From NCBI RefSeq assembly GCF_011045025.1, contig NZ_JAAKZX010000063.1, positions 1 to 46,876 on the forward strand: DNA of 46,876 nucleotides, given 5' to 3'. The notes beneath the pieces are model-generated. The model saw nothing but the letters and a program-made list of their open reading frames with translations, was not told the origin of the DNA and made no database searches. Numbering within the stretch: the first letter of the stretch is position 1; the number at the start of each line of letters is the position of its first letter. The stretch is from Streptomyces ureilyticus. Lineage in GTDB: Bacteria; Actinomycetota; Actinomycetes; Streptomycetales; Streptomycetaceae. The position numbers were made by a program, and so were the translations under genes. Shown piece by piece: positions 31,002 through 39,447 of this stretch.

Positions 31002-31148
31002 CGGCCCGTCACCACATCCAGTGCGGTGCCGGACCAGCGCGGGTTAGACACGCGCAGCCGGCCCAATCTCAAGCAGTCACCCGACCCGCGAGCTCGCCGG
31101 TAAGTCCGGCCGGCTCCCTCCTCGGAGGGGACCAGAGCTCGCGGGTCG
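31002..31148 (+). ncRNA. folded RNA after the small ORF, also terminator for the convergent citrate synthase gene
   Basis: Stem A: GCCGG/GCGCG (31028-31041) with CGCGC/CCGGC (31051-31062). A 14-bp perfect closing stem CGACCCGCGAGCTC (31082-31095) / GAGCTCGCGGGTCG (31135-31148) encloses two further hairpins: GCCGG-TAAGT-CCGGC (31096-31110) and CCCTC-CTCG-GAGGG (31116-31129). The result is a three-way junction. Read from the other strand it lies 33 bp after the citrate synthase stop and could end that transcript too. Confidence 0.6.
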
Positions 31149-31180
31149 TCTGCGTTCCAGCGCTCCAGGTACGCGTGCGC

Positions 31181-32281
31181 TCAGTGGGCGATGTCCCCGT
31201 AGCCCTCGATTTCGCGCGGGTCGCGCGTGCCGGGACCCACGTAGCGGGCCGACGGCCGTACGAGGCGGCCCGTGCGCTTTTGTTCCAGGATGTGGGCTGA
31301 CCAGCCGGCCGTGCGGGCGCAGGTGAACATCGAGGTGAACATGTGGGCCGGGACCTCGGCGAAGTCGAGGATGATGGCGGCCCAGAACTCGACGTTCGTC
31401 GCCAGGACTCGGTCGGGGCGGCGGGCGTGGAGTTCCGCGAGGGCGGCCTTTTCGAGGGCTTCGGCGATTTCGAAGCGGGGGGCGCCGAGTTCGCGGGCGG
31501 TGCGGCGGAGGACTCGGGCTCGGGGGTCTTCGGCGCGGTAGACGCGGTGGCCGAAGCCCATGAGGCGTTCGCCCTTGTCGAGGGCCTGGCGTACGTAGGC
31601 TTCGGCGTCCCCGGTGCGTTCGATCTCTTCGATCATGCCGAGTACGCGGGAGGGGGCGCCGCCGTGGAGGGGGCCGGACATGGCGCCGACCGCGCCCGAG
31701 AGGGCCGCTGCCACGTCTGCGCCGGTGGAGGCGATGACGCGGGCGGTGAAGGTGGAGGCGTTCATGCCGTGCTCGGCCGCCGACGTCCAGTACGCGTCGA
31801 CCGCGGCGACGTGCTTGGGGTCGGGTTCGCCGCGCCAGCGGATCATGAAGCGTTCGACGACGGACTGGGCCTTGTCGATCTCGCTCTGCGGGACCATGGG
31901 CAGGCCCGGGCCGCGGGCGGACTGGGCGACGTAGGACAGGGCCATGACGGCGGCGCGGGCGAGGTCCTCGCGGGCCTGCTGTTCGTCGATGTCCAGCAGG
32001 GGTTTCAGGCCCCAGACCGGGGCCAGCATGGCGAGTGCCGACTGGACGTCCACGCGGATGTCGCCGGAGTGGACGGGGATCGGGAAGGGCTCGGCGGGCG
32101 GCAGGCCGGGGTTGAAGGCGCCGTCGACGAGGAGGCCCCAGACGTTGCCGAAGGAGACGTGGCCGACCAGGTCCTCGATGTCGACGCCCCGGTATCGCAG
32201 GGCGCCGCCTTCCTTGTCCGGTTCGGCGATCTCCGTCTCGAAAGCGATGACTCCCTCGAGTCCGGGTACGAAGTCGGACAT
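31181..32281 (-). CDS. citrate synthase-family protein (type 2-like)
   Basis: 366 aa, a compact citrate/methylcitrate synthase that condenses acetyl-CoA or propionyl-CoA with oxaloacetate. The catalytic His motifs are visible, GPLHGGAPSRVL (about 205) and GFGHRVYRAEDPR (about 240); the third catalytic Asp is expected about 295. The N-terminus starts MSDFVPGLEGVIAFETEIAEPD and the ATG at 32281 has SD GAGGAG; an upstream extension of 34 residues is Thr/Pro-rich and rejected. Substrate preference (citrate versus methylcitrate) cannot be read from motifs alone. It is divergent from pdxH. Confidence 0.9.
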   Translation of the reverse strand: MSDFVPGLEGVIAFETEIAEPDKEGGALRYRGVDIEDLVGHVSFGNVWGLLVDGAFNPGLPPAEPFPIPVHSGDIRVDVQSALAMLAPVWGLKPLLDIDEQQAREDLARAAVMALSYVAQSARGPGLPMVPQSEIDKAQSVVERFMIRWRGEPDPKHVAAVDAYWTSAAEHGMNASTFTARVIASTGADVAAALSGAVGAMSGPLHGGAPSRVLGMIEEIERTGDAEAYVRQALDKGERLMGFGHRVYRAEDPRARVLRRTARELGAPRFEIAEALEKAALAELHARRPDRVLATNVEFWAAIILDFAEVPAHMFTSMFTCARTAGWSAHILEQKRTGRLVRPSARYVGPGTRDPREIEGYGDIAH

Positions 32282-32618
32282 CAGGCGGCTCCTCATGATG
32301 TGGGCGACGGATGGGTGCGTTGTGGGGGTTGCGTTTGGGGTTTGCGGTGCAGGTGTTGCTTTGCGGCTTGTGCGTACGTTCATGCTGGGCGGGTGCCGAC
32401 GTGCGGTTCCGCGGTCGCGGCTGGACTCGCGGTCCGTACGTACGTGCTACCCGGGTGATGCCCGCTACGGCGGGCTGTCACCCGTTTCGACCACAGGACG
32501 ATATCCCTCGGTGCCACCTTTGGGGAGAGTTCGCGGCACTCAGTGCCACGTGTGATGAAGCACACGCCCGGCAGGAACCTCGCTGTTTGGGGCGATCGGG
32601 ATACGGCAAGATGACCGC
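32282..32618. other. divergent citrate synthase / pdxH promoter region
   Basis: 337 bp. It begins with a G/T-rich patch (32320-32400) and contains CCGTACGTACG (32433-32443). No distinctive long palindrome or riboswitch is recognised. Confidence 0.4.
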
Positions 32619-33311
32619 GTGACCGACCATGACCATGACCCCGTCCTCGACCCGGCCTTGATGCGCAAGCAGTACCGGGCCGAAGGACTCGACGAGACCG
32701 AGCTGGCCGAGCACCCGGTGGAGCAGTTCGCGCGCTGGTTCCGGCAGGCGGCGAAGGCCGCGGGGCAGGGCGCGGGGCAGGGCGCGGTGTACGAGCCGAA
32801 TGCCATGGTCGTGTCCACGGTGGACGCGGCGGGCCGGCCGAGTTCGCGGACGGTGCTGCTGAAGCAGTTCGACGAGCGGGGTTTCGTCTTCTACACGAAC
32901 TACGAGTCCCGTAAAGCGCGCGACCTGGCGGAGAACGCGTACGTCTCGCTGCTGTTCCCGTGGCACGCGCTGGCCCGCCAAGTCGTCGTCAGCGGTGTCG
33001 CACGGCGTACGGGGCGTGACGAGACGGCCGCGTACTTCCGGACCCGCCCGCACGGCTCCCAGCTCGGCGCATGGGCTAGCGCGCAGTCCACGGTGGTCGC
33101 CTCACGGGTCGAACTCGACGTGGCGTACGCGGAGTTGGCGGCGCGTTACCCGGAGGGCGAGCAGGTTCCGGTGCCGCCGAACTGGGGCGGCTTCCGTGTC
33201 GAGCCGCAGGCGGTCGAGTTCTGGCAGGGGCGGGAGAACCGGCTGCACGACCGGCTGCGGTATGTCGCGACGCCCGGGGGCGGGTGGCGGGTGGAGCGGC
33301 TCAGTCCCTGA
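32619..33311 (+). CDS. pdxH: pyridoxamine/pyridoxine 5'-phosphate oxidase
   Basis: 230 aa. This FMN enzyme oxidises PNP or PMP to PLP. Family motifs: MRKQYRAEGLDE (about 15), SRTVLLKQFDERGFVFYTNYESRKARDL (FMN binding, about 75-103), SLLFPWHALARQVVVSG (about 110), and the C-terminal RENRLHDRLRY and RLSP. A Gly/Gln/Ala repeat (GQGAGQG) forms a small variable loop about residue 50. The GTG at 32619 starts at the conserved length. It is expressed divergently from citrate synthase. Confidence 0.95.
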   Translation: MTDHDHDPVLDPALMRKQYRAEGLDETELAEHPVEQFARWFRQAAKAAGQGAGQGAVYEPNAMVVSTVDAAGRPSSRTVLLKQFDERGFVFYTNYESRKARDLAENAYVSLLFPWHALARQVVVSGVARRTGRDETAAYFRTRPHGSQLGAWASAQSTVVASRVELDVAYAELAARYPEGEQVPVPPNWGGFRVEPQAVEFWQGRENRLHDRLRYVATPGGGWRVERLSP

Positions 33312-33365
33312 GCAGGCGACTCAGTCCGTGACCGGTCGATACCGTCCCGTCCCGTCCGCGGTCGG

Positions 33366-33983
33366 TCAGTCCAGTACGTCGTCCAGGATCTCCGCCCACT
33401 GTGCGACGATCCGTTCCCGCCTCGTCGCGTCGTCCGTGAGCAGGTTGGCGAGGCCGAGGCCTCGGGCCATGTCGAGGAAGCCCTGGACGGTTTCGCGGAC
33501 GCCGGGGCGGGATTCGTCCGCGCCCAGAACCTCCACGGCGATGTGGTGGGTCTCGCGGCCTACGCGGGCCTCCAGCTCCGTGACGCGCGGGCGGAGTTGG
33601 ACTTCGTTGGAGGCGGCGACCCAGAGGTGGAGGGCTGCGCGGAAGAGTGGGCCCGTGTAGAGGTCGACCAGGGCGCGGACGACGGCGCGGCGGTCCGTGG
33701 GGCCGTCGGGGAAGAGGTCGCGCAGGGCGGTGGAGCGCTGTTCGGCGACGTACTCGACGGCTGCCGTGAAGAGGTCTTCGCGGGTCGGGAAGTGGTGCTG
33801 GGCGGCGCCGCGGGAGACCCCTGCGCATTCGGCGACGACGGAGACCGTGGAGCCCGCCCAGCCGTGTTCGGCGAGGCAGGCCACGGCGGCTTCCAGCAGC
33901 CGCTGCCGGGTGGCGCGGCTGCGGTCCTGCTTCGGGGCGCGGTCCTGCTTGGGGTCCGCGAGCCCGGCGTTCACAGCACCCAT
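33366..33983 (-). CDS. TetR-family regulator of the atu/liu-like operon
   Basis: 205 aa. The helix-turn-helix reads TRQRLLEAAVACLAEHGWAGSTVSVVAECAGVSRGAAQHHFPTREDLF (about 28-75), and a ligand-binding domain follows. The ATG at 33983 overlaps the hydratase gene by 13 bp. A GTG at 33974 gives the 4-bp GTGA overlap seen at other junctions of this operon and is a fair alternative (202 aa). As the last gene of the operon it would repress its own transcription, with acyl-CoA release as the family precedent. The palindrome at 41998-42009 is its best operator candidate. Confidence 0.87.
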   Translation of the reverse strand: MGAVNAGLADPKQDRAPKQDRSRATRQRLLEAAVACLAEHGWAGSTVSVVAECAGVSRGAAQHHFPTREDLFTAAVEYVAEQRSTALRDLFPDGPTDRRAVVRALVDLYTGPLFRAALHLWVAASNEVQLRPRVTELEARVGRETHHIAVEVLGADESRPGVRETVQGFLDMARGLGLANLLTDDATRRERIVAQWAEILDDVLD

Positions 33984-34705
33984 GGGGGATCCCGTCGTTC
34001 GAGGAGGGACGTTATGCCCTCGCGGGCGTCGGCGGAGGCGAACAGGCGGGCCGAGAGCCCGGCCAGCTCGCCGGCGTCCTGGTGGAAGGACTTCAGCACC
34101 TTAGCCGTGAGCAGCCGCTTCGTCTCCCGCAGGCCTTGGGGGGAGGCTCTGCGCAGGCCGTCGAGGATGGGTTCGAGCACCTCGTCGACGTCGCCGCCGG
34201 CCGCCGTCAGCAGGCCGATGCGTGCCGCTTCGGCCGATCCGAAGTCCTCGCCGGTGAGGCAGTAACGGCTGAGGGCGCGCGGGTCGGTGCGGGGCAGGAG
34301 CGGCAGCGAGATGACGGCGGGCGCGACGCCGATGCGTACCTCCGTGAAGGCGAAGGTGGCCTCGGCGGAGGCGACCGCGATGTCGCAGGCGCCGAGCAGG
34401 CCGAGGCCGCCCGCCCGTACGTGCCCGGTGGTCCGGGCCACGACGGGTTTGCGCAGCTCGATGATCTGCCTCAGCAGCCGGACCAGCGTCATCGGCTGCG
34501 GGGGATGGCGAAGGTCGGCGCCCGCGCAGAACGTGTTCCCGGTGTGAGTGAGGACGACGGCGCGTACGTCGCCGTCCTTGCCGCACTGTTTCAGCGCGTC
34601 CGCCAGTTCGGCCACGAGGGCGATGGACAGGGCGTTGCGGTTGGCCGGTGAGTCGAGGGTGAGGGTGGTGATGCCGCGCTCGTGCGACCGGCGCACCAGG
34701 GTCAT
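33971..34705 (-). CDS. enoyl-CoA hydratase/isomerase family protein
   Basis: 244 aa, crotonase fold. The oxyanion-hole segments are GNTFCAGADLR (about 56-66) and TTGHVRAGGLGLLGACDIAVAS (about 93-114). The position usually holding a catalytic Glu falls in EVRIGVAPAVISLPLL (about 122-137). Within the operon it is positioned like AtuE/LiuC, hydrating the alkene product of the carboxylase. The ATG at 34705 has SD GAGGGAG. A 10-codon ORF with AGGAGG just upstream overlaps this start as ATGA. Confidence 0.88.
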   Translation of the reverse strand: MTLVRRSHERGITTLTLDSPANRNALSIALVAELADALKQCGKDGDVRAVVLTHTGNTFCAGADLRHPPQPMTLVRLLRQIIELRKPVVARTTGHVRAGGLGLLGACDIAVASAEATFAFTEVRIGVAPAVISLPLLPRTDPRALSRYCLTGEDFGSAEAARIGLLTAAGGDVDEVLEPILDGLRRASPQGLRETKRLLTAKVLKSFHQDAGELAGLSARLFASADAREGITSLLERRDPPWVL

Positions 34706-34770
34706 GCGTACTCCCTCGGTTCGCTGCGGAACATGGTTCCTCCTCGCGTACCTGTCACAGCGGGTGCTGG

Positions 34771-35910
34771 TCAGTACGACTTGGGCAGGCCCAGGGTCTG
34801 GTGGGAGACGTAGTTGAGGATCATCTCCCGGCTGACGGGGGCGATCCGGGCCACGCGGGACGCCGTGATGAGTGAGGCGAGGCCGAACTCGCTGGTCAGG
34901 CCGTTGCCGCCGAGGGTGTGCACGGCCTGGTCGACGGCTTTCACGCAGGCCTCGCCTGCCGCGTATTTCGCCATGTTGGCGGCCTCCCCGGCGGCGGTGT
35001 CGTCGCCCGCGTCGTACAGGGCGGCGGCCTTCTGCATCATCAGGCGGGCGAGTTCGAGGTCGATGTGCGCCTGGGCGAGGGGGTGCGCGATGGCCTGGTG
35101 GGCGCCGATGGGTTCCTTCCATACGGTGCGCTCGCGGGCGTATTCGATCGCCCTGGAGAGCGCGTAGCGGCCCATGCCGATCGCGAACGCGGCGGTCATG
35201 ATGCGCTCCGGGTTGAGCCCGGCGAAGAGCTGAAGCAGGCCGGCGTCCTCGTCGCCGACGAGGGCGTCCGCGGGCAGTCGTACGTCGTCGAGGGTGAGCT
35301 CGAACTGGTACTCCGTGGTGTGGAGTTCCATGTCGATGCGGCGGTGCTCGAAGCCGGCCGCTTCGCGCGGGACGATGAACAGGCAGGGCTTGAGCCTGCC
35401 GGTGCGTGCGTCCTCCGTGCGGCCGACGATGAGGGTGGCGTCGGCCTTGTCCACTCCGGAGATGAAGACTTTGCGGCCGGTGAGGCGCCAGTCGGTGCCG
35501 TTGCCGTCCCGGCGGGCTGTGGTGGTGAGGCGGTGGCTGTTGGAGCCGGCGTCCGGTTCGGTGATGCCGAAGGCCATGAGGCGGGTGCCGTCTGCGAGGC
35601 CTGGTAGCCATTCCTGCTTCTGCTCTGTTGTGCCGAAGCGGGCGATCACCGTGCCGCAGATCGCCGGCGACACGATCATCATGAGGAGGGGGCAGCCTGC
35701 GGCTCCCAACTCCTCCAGGACTATGGAGAGTTCGGATATGCCGCCGCCTCCGCCGCCGTATTCCTCGGGAAGGTTGACTCCTAGGTAGCCGAGTTTGGCT
35801 GTCTCGGACCAGAGGTCTTCGGGGGTGTGGTTGCGGCCGTGGCGTTTGCCCAGGGCTGCGACTGCTGCTCGGAGGGCTGCGTGTTCTTCGGTTTCCACGA
35901 CGGGGGACAT
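34771..35910 (-). CDS. acyl-CoA dehydrogenase of the atu/liu-like operon
   Basis: 379 aa. FAD-domain signatures are GITEPDAGSNSHRLTTTARR and KVFISGVDKADATLIVGR (about 120-165); the C-terminal domain has FAIGMGRYALSRAIEYARERTVWKEPIGAHQAIAH and ends SREMILNYVSHQTLGLP. The usual YEG Glu is Pro (RIAPVSRE), so the base must lie elsewhere, as in isovaleryl-type enzymes. The ATG at 35910 has SD GAGGAG. It lies 8 bp after the carboxylase alpha gene. By position it corresponds to AtuD/LiuA, making the 2,3-enoyl-CoA that is carboxylated. Confidence 0.9.
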   Translation of the reverse strand: MSPVVETEEHAALRAAVAALGKRHGRNHTPEDLWSETAKLGYLGVNLPEEYGGGGGGISELSIVLEELGAAGCPLLMMIVSPAICGTVIARFGTTEQKQEWLPGLADGTRLMAFGITEPDAGSNSHRLTTTARRDGNGTDWRLTGRKVFISGVDKADATLIVGRTEDARTGRLKPCLFIVPREAAGFEHRRIDMELHTTEYQFELTLDDVRLPADALVGDEDAGLLQLFAGLNPERIMTAAFAIGMGRYALSRAIEYARERTVWKEPIGAHQAIAHPLAQAHIDLELARLMMQKAAALYDAGDDTAAGEAANMAKYAAGEACVKAVDQAVHTLGGNGLTSEFGLASLITASRVARIAPVSREMILNYVSHQTLGLPKSY

Positions 35911-35918
35911 GGGGCTCC

Positions 35919-37835
35919 TCAGGGGGAAGGGGGTTCGTTGTCCTGGACCACCGCTAGCAAGGTGCCGGGCTCTACCTGCTGGCCTGGCGACGCGTGCAGG
36001 GCGCTCAGCGTGCCCGAGACCGGGGCCGAGATCTTGTGCTCCATCTTCATCGCCTCCAGCCAGATGAGGGGCTCCCCTGCCCGCACAAAGGACCCCTCGG
36101 CCAGCCCCTCCGCGACCCGTACGACCGTTCCCGGCATCGGTGCCAGCAGGGAGCCTGGCTCCTGCTGGGCCGTGGGGTCGGGGAAGCGGGGCAGGGCCCT
36201 GAGGGCGGTGGTGTTCACGTACATCTCGTCGCCGTAGCGGCTGACCTCGAAGTTCCGTCGTACGCCGGCCACTTCGAGTACGACCAGGTCGGCAGCCGTG
36301 TACAGGACGCGTGCCCCGTCGGCGGTCAGGCCGTCGCGGGTGTGGTGGTAGCGGACCTCGTGCTCGGTGCCGTCCATCAGGTAGCGCTTGGTCTGCGGCT
36401 GTGACGGCAGGTTGCGCCAGCCGCCGAAGCGGGAGCGGCCTTGCGCATCGGCGAGGGCGGCGGCCAAGGCAACTAGAGGTGGTCGCGCAGCGACTCCGTT
36501 GAGGGCGGTGGTGGGAGACGGGTGGGCGAGTGGGTCGCATGCGGGCTCGGTCAGTTCGCCCAGGTGCCGGTCGTAGAAGCCCGTGTCCATGCGGCCCGAC
36601 GTGAACTCCGGGTGCCTGAGCGAGCGTACGAGGAGGTCTCTGTTGGTGACCGGGCCGTGGATCGTCGCCCTCTCCAGGGCGCCCGCCAGCTTGCGCAGGG
36701 CCTCCGCGCGCGTGGGGGCGTGTGCGACGGCTTTGGCGAGCATCGGGTCGTAGTGGACGCCGATCGTGTCGCCGTCCTCGTAGCCCGTGTCCAGGCGGAT
36801 GCCGGGGAGGGTGAGGCGGTGCAGGGTGCCGGTCTGTGGGGTCCAGCCGTTCGCCGCGTCCTCGGCGTACAGGCGGGCCTCGATCGCGTGGCCGGACGGG
36901 AGTGGCGGGCTGTCGTCCAGGGCGGCGCCCTCGGCGATCCGGAGCTGGAGGGCCACGAGGTCGATGCCGAACACCGCCTCCGTGACGGGGTGCTCGACCT
37001 GCAGCCGGGTGTTCATTTCCAGGAAGTGCGCCTTGCCGTCGGCTACGAGGAATTCCACCGTGCCCGCGCCCACGTAATCGACGGCACGGGCCGCTCGTAC
37101 GGCCATCGCGTGCAAGGAGTCGGTCAGTTCGGATGTCAAACCTGGGGCCGGAGCCTCCTCGATCACCTTCTGGTGGCGGCGCTGGAGGGAGCAGTCGCGG
37201 GTGCCGAGCGGCCATACCGTGCCGTGCGTGTCGGCCAGGATCTGCACCTCGACATGCCGACCGCCCTCCACGTAGGGCTCGACGAAGACCTCGCCGTCTC
37301 CGAAGGCGCTCAGGGCCTCGGCCCGCGCTGCCGCCAACTCGTCTCCCAGATCGGCCAGTCGGCGCACGACACGCATGCCGCGCCCGCCTCCGCCCGCGGC
37401 GGCCTTCACCAGGACGGGCAGGTCGTCCTCCTTGACGTCCTTGGCGTCGGTCAGCGAGACGAGCCCCATCAGCTCCTTGGCGCGCGTTTTGGAGGCCATC
37501 GCCTCGATCGCCTCGGGCGGTGGGCCGATCCAGACGAGGCCCGCGTCGAGGACGGCTCGGGCGAAGTCGGCGTTCTCGGAGAGGAAGCCGTAGCCGGGGT
37601 GCACGGCGTCCGCGCCCGCGTTCAGGGCAGCCTTCACGATCAGTTCGCCGCGGAGGTACGTATCCGATGGCGCCGCACCGGGCAGCCGTACGGCCGCGTC
37701 GGCCACGCGCGCGTGGAGGGCGTTTTCGTCGGCGTCCGAGTACACGGCGACCGTTTGGATTCCCAACTCACGGCAGGTGCGGAAGACGCGGCAGGCGATC
37801 TCGCCCCGATTGGCGACCAGCACACGGGAAATCAC
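35919..37835 (-). CDS. acyl-CoA carboxylase alpha subunit (biotin carboxylase + biotin carrier)
   Basis: 638 aa. Biotin-carboxylase N-domain about 1-110 (SRVLVANRGEIACRVFRTCRELGI), ATP-grasp with KAAAGGGGRGMRVV (about 155) and the catalytic segment EMNTRLQVEHPVTE (about 270), C-domain to about 440, then a BT-type linker and biotinyl domain. The biotin-carrying Lys597 is in EAMKMEH. GTG at 37835 with SD GGAGGG; the gene starts 13 bp after the beta subunit. Together they carboxylate an enoyl-CoA such as methylcrotonyl-CoA or geranyl-CoA, or an acyl-CoA. The class cannot be fixed from this subunit. Confidence 0.93.
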   Translation of the reverse strand: MISRVLVANRGEIACRVFRTCRELGIQTVAVYSDADENALHARVADAAVRLPGAAPSDTYLRGELIVKAALNAGADAVHPGYGFLSENADFARAVLDAGLVWIGPPPEAIEAMASKTRAKELMGLVSLTDAKDVKEDDLPVLVKAAAGGGGRGMRVVRRLADLGDELAAARAEALSAFGDGEVFVEPYVEGGRHVEVQILADTHGTVWPLGTRDCSLQRRHQKVIEEAPAPGLTSELTDSLHAMAVRAARAVDYVGAGTVEFLVADGKAHFLEMNTRLQVEHPVTEAVFGIDLVALQLRIAEGAALDDSPPLPSGHAIEARLYAEDAANGWTPQTGTLHRLTLPGIRLDTGYEDGDTIGVHYDPMLAKAVAHAPTRAEALRKLAGALERATIHGPVTNRDLLVRSLRHPEFTSGRMDTGFYDRHLGELTEPACDPLAHPSPTTALNGVAARPPLVALAAALADAQGRSRFGGWRNLPSQPQTKRYLMDGTEHEVRYHHTRDGLTADGARVLYTAADLVVLEVAGVRRNFEVSRYGDEMYVNTTALRALPRFPDPTAQQEPGSLLAPMPGTVVRVAEGLAEGSFVRAGEPLIWLEAMKMEHKISAPVSGTLSALHASPGQQVEPGTLLAVVQDNEPPSP

Positions 37836-37848
37836 GCGATTCCCTCCC

Positions 37849-39447
37849 TCACATCCGGAAGACGCCGAAGCCACCGCGTACGCCCTCATAGGGCGCCGTG
37901 TGGATCGCGGACAGGCACAGGCCGAGGACGGTGCGGGTGTCGCGCGGGTCGATGACCCCGTCGTCGTACAGCCGCCCGGACAGGAACATCGGCAGGGACT
38001 CGGCTTCGATCTGCTGCTCCACCATGGCACGCAGCGCCGCGTCGCCCTCCTCGTCGTACGGCTGCCCCTTGGCGGCGGCCGACTGCCGGGCCACGATCGA
38101 CAGGACACCCGCGAGCTGCTGAGGCCCCATGACGGCCGACTTGGCGCTGGGCCAGGCGAACAGGAAACGCGGGTCGTACGCCCGCCCGCACATCCCGTAG
38201 TGACCGGCCCCGTACGAGGCCCCCATGAGCACGGAGAGGTGCGGCACCGTCGAGTTGGACACCGCGTTGATCATCATCGCGCCGTGCTTGATGATGCCGC
38301 CCTGTTCGTACTCCTTGCCGACCATGTAGCCGGTGGTGTTGTGCAGGAACAGCAGCGGAATGTCGCGCTGGTTGGCGAGCTGGATGAACTGGGCCGCCTT
38401 CTGGGACTCCTCGCTGAACAGCACCCCTTGCGCGTTGGCCAGCACACCCACCGGATAGCCGTGGAGCGTGGCCCACCCGGTGGTGAGGCTCGTCCCGTAG
38501 AGCGGCTTGAACGCGTCGAAGTCGGAGCCGTCGACGATACGGGCGATGACCTCGCGCGGGTCGAAGGGCACCTTCAGGTCTCCAGGGACGATGCCCAGGA
38601 GCTCGTCCGCGTCGTACTTGGGGGGCGCGGCGGGCCCAGGATCGCCGTACGCCTTGCGGTGGTTGAGGCGGGCGATCACCCGGCGTGCCTGGCGGAGCGC
38701 GTCCGGCTCGTCGACCGCGAAGTGGTCCGCGAGACCCGACACGCGCGCGTGCATCTCGGCGCCGCCCAGGGACTCGTCGTCGCTCTCCTCGCCGGTGGCC
38801 ATCTTCACCAGGGGCGGCCCGCCGAGGAACACCTTCGCCCGCTCCTTGACCATGATCACGTGGTCGGACATACCGGGGATGTACGCGCCTCCGGCAGTCG
38901 AGTTGCCGAAGACGACCGCCACGGTCGGGATCCCGGCGGCGGACAGCCGGGTGAGGTCGCGGAAAATCGCGCCCCCAGGGATGAAGATTTCCTTCTGGGA
39001 GGGCAGATCGGCGCCACCGGACTCGACCAGGCTGATGCACGGCAGCCGGTTGGCGAGGGCGATGTCGTTGGCCCGCAGCGCCTTTTTCAGGCTCCAGGGG
39101 TTGCTGGCTCCGCCGCGTACGGTCGGGTCGTTCGCGGTGATCAGGCACTCCACGCCCTCGACGACGCCGATCCCGGTGACGAGCGAGGCGCCGACGGTGT
39201 ACTCGCTCCCCCACCCCGCGAGTGGGCTGAGTTCCAGGAACGGCGTGTCCGGGTCGAGGAGCAGCTCGATGCGTTCGCGGGCGAGCAGCTTGCCGCGTTC
39301 GCGGTGCCGGGTGACGTACTTCTCGCCGCCGCCCGCGAGGGCCTTCGCGTGCTCGGCGTCGAGGTCGGCGAGCTTGGCGAGCATGGCTTCGCGGTGGGCC
39401 GTGTAGTCGGGGCCTGTGGTGTCGAGCGCGGTCGCCAGGACGGTCAC
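37849..39447 (-). CDS. acyl-CoA carboxylase beta subunit (carboxyltransferase)
   Basis: 532 aa, close in form to methylcrotonyl-/geranyl-CoA carboxyltransferases. It has an N-terminal half with ISLVESGGADLPSQKEIFIPGG and VFGNSTAGGAYIPGMSDHVIM (acyl-CoA/oxyanion Gly residues, about 150-215). The C-terminal half has LLFLHNTTGYMVGKEYEQGGIIKHGAMMI and GASYGAGHYGMCGRAYDPRF (about 375-440). The GTG start overlaps the AtuA-like stop as GTGA. The ESGGADLPxQ and NTTGYMVG segments fit the MCC/GCC branch better than the propionyl-CoA branch. That is family knowledge from memory, not an alignment. Confidence 0.92.
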   Translation of the reverse strand: MTVLATALDTTGPDYTAHREAMLAKLADLDAEHAKALAGGGEKYVTRHRERGKLLARERIELLLDPDTPFLELSPLAGWGSEYTVGASLVTGIGVVEGVECLITANDPTVRGGASNPWSLKKALRANDIALANRLPCISLVESGGADLPSQKEIFIPGGAIFRDLTRLSAAGIPTVAVVFGNSTAGGAYIPGMSDHVIMVKERAKVFLGGPPLVKMATGEESDDESLGGAEMHARVSGLADHFAVDEPDALRQARRVIARLNHRKAYGDPGPAAPPKYDADELLGIVPGDLKVPFDPREVIARIVDGSDFDAFKPLYGTSLTTGWATLHGYPVGVLANAQGVLFSEESQKAAQFIQLANQRDIPLLFLHNTTGYMVGKEYEQGGIIKHGAMMINAVSNSTVPHLSVLMGASYGAGHYGMCGRAYDPRFLFAWPSAKSAVMGPQQLAGVLSIVARQSAAAKGQPYDEEGDAALRAMVEQQIEAESLPMFLSGRLYDDGVIDPRDTRTVLGLCLSAIHTAPYEGVRGGFGVFRM

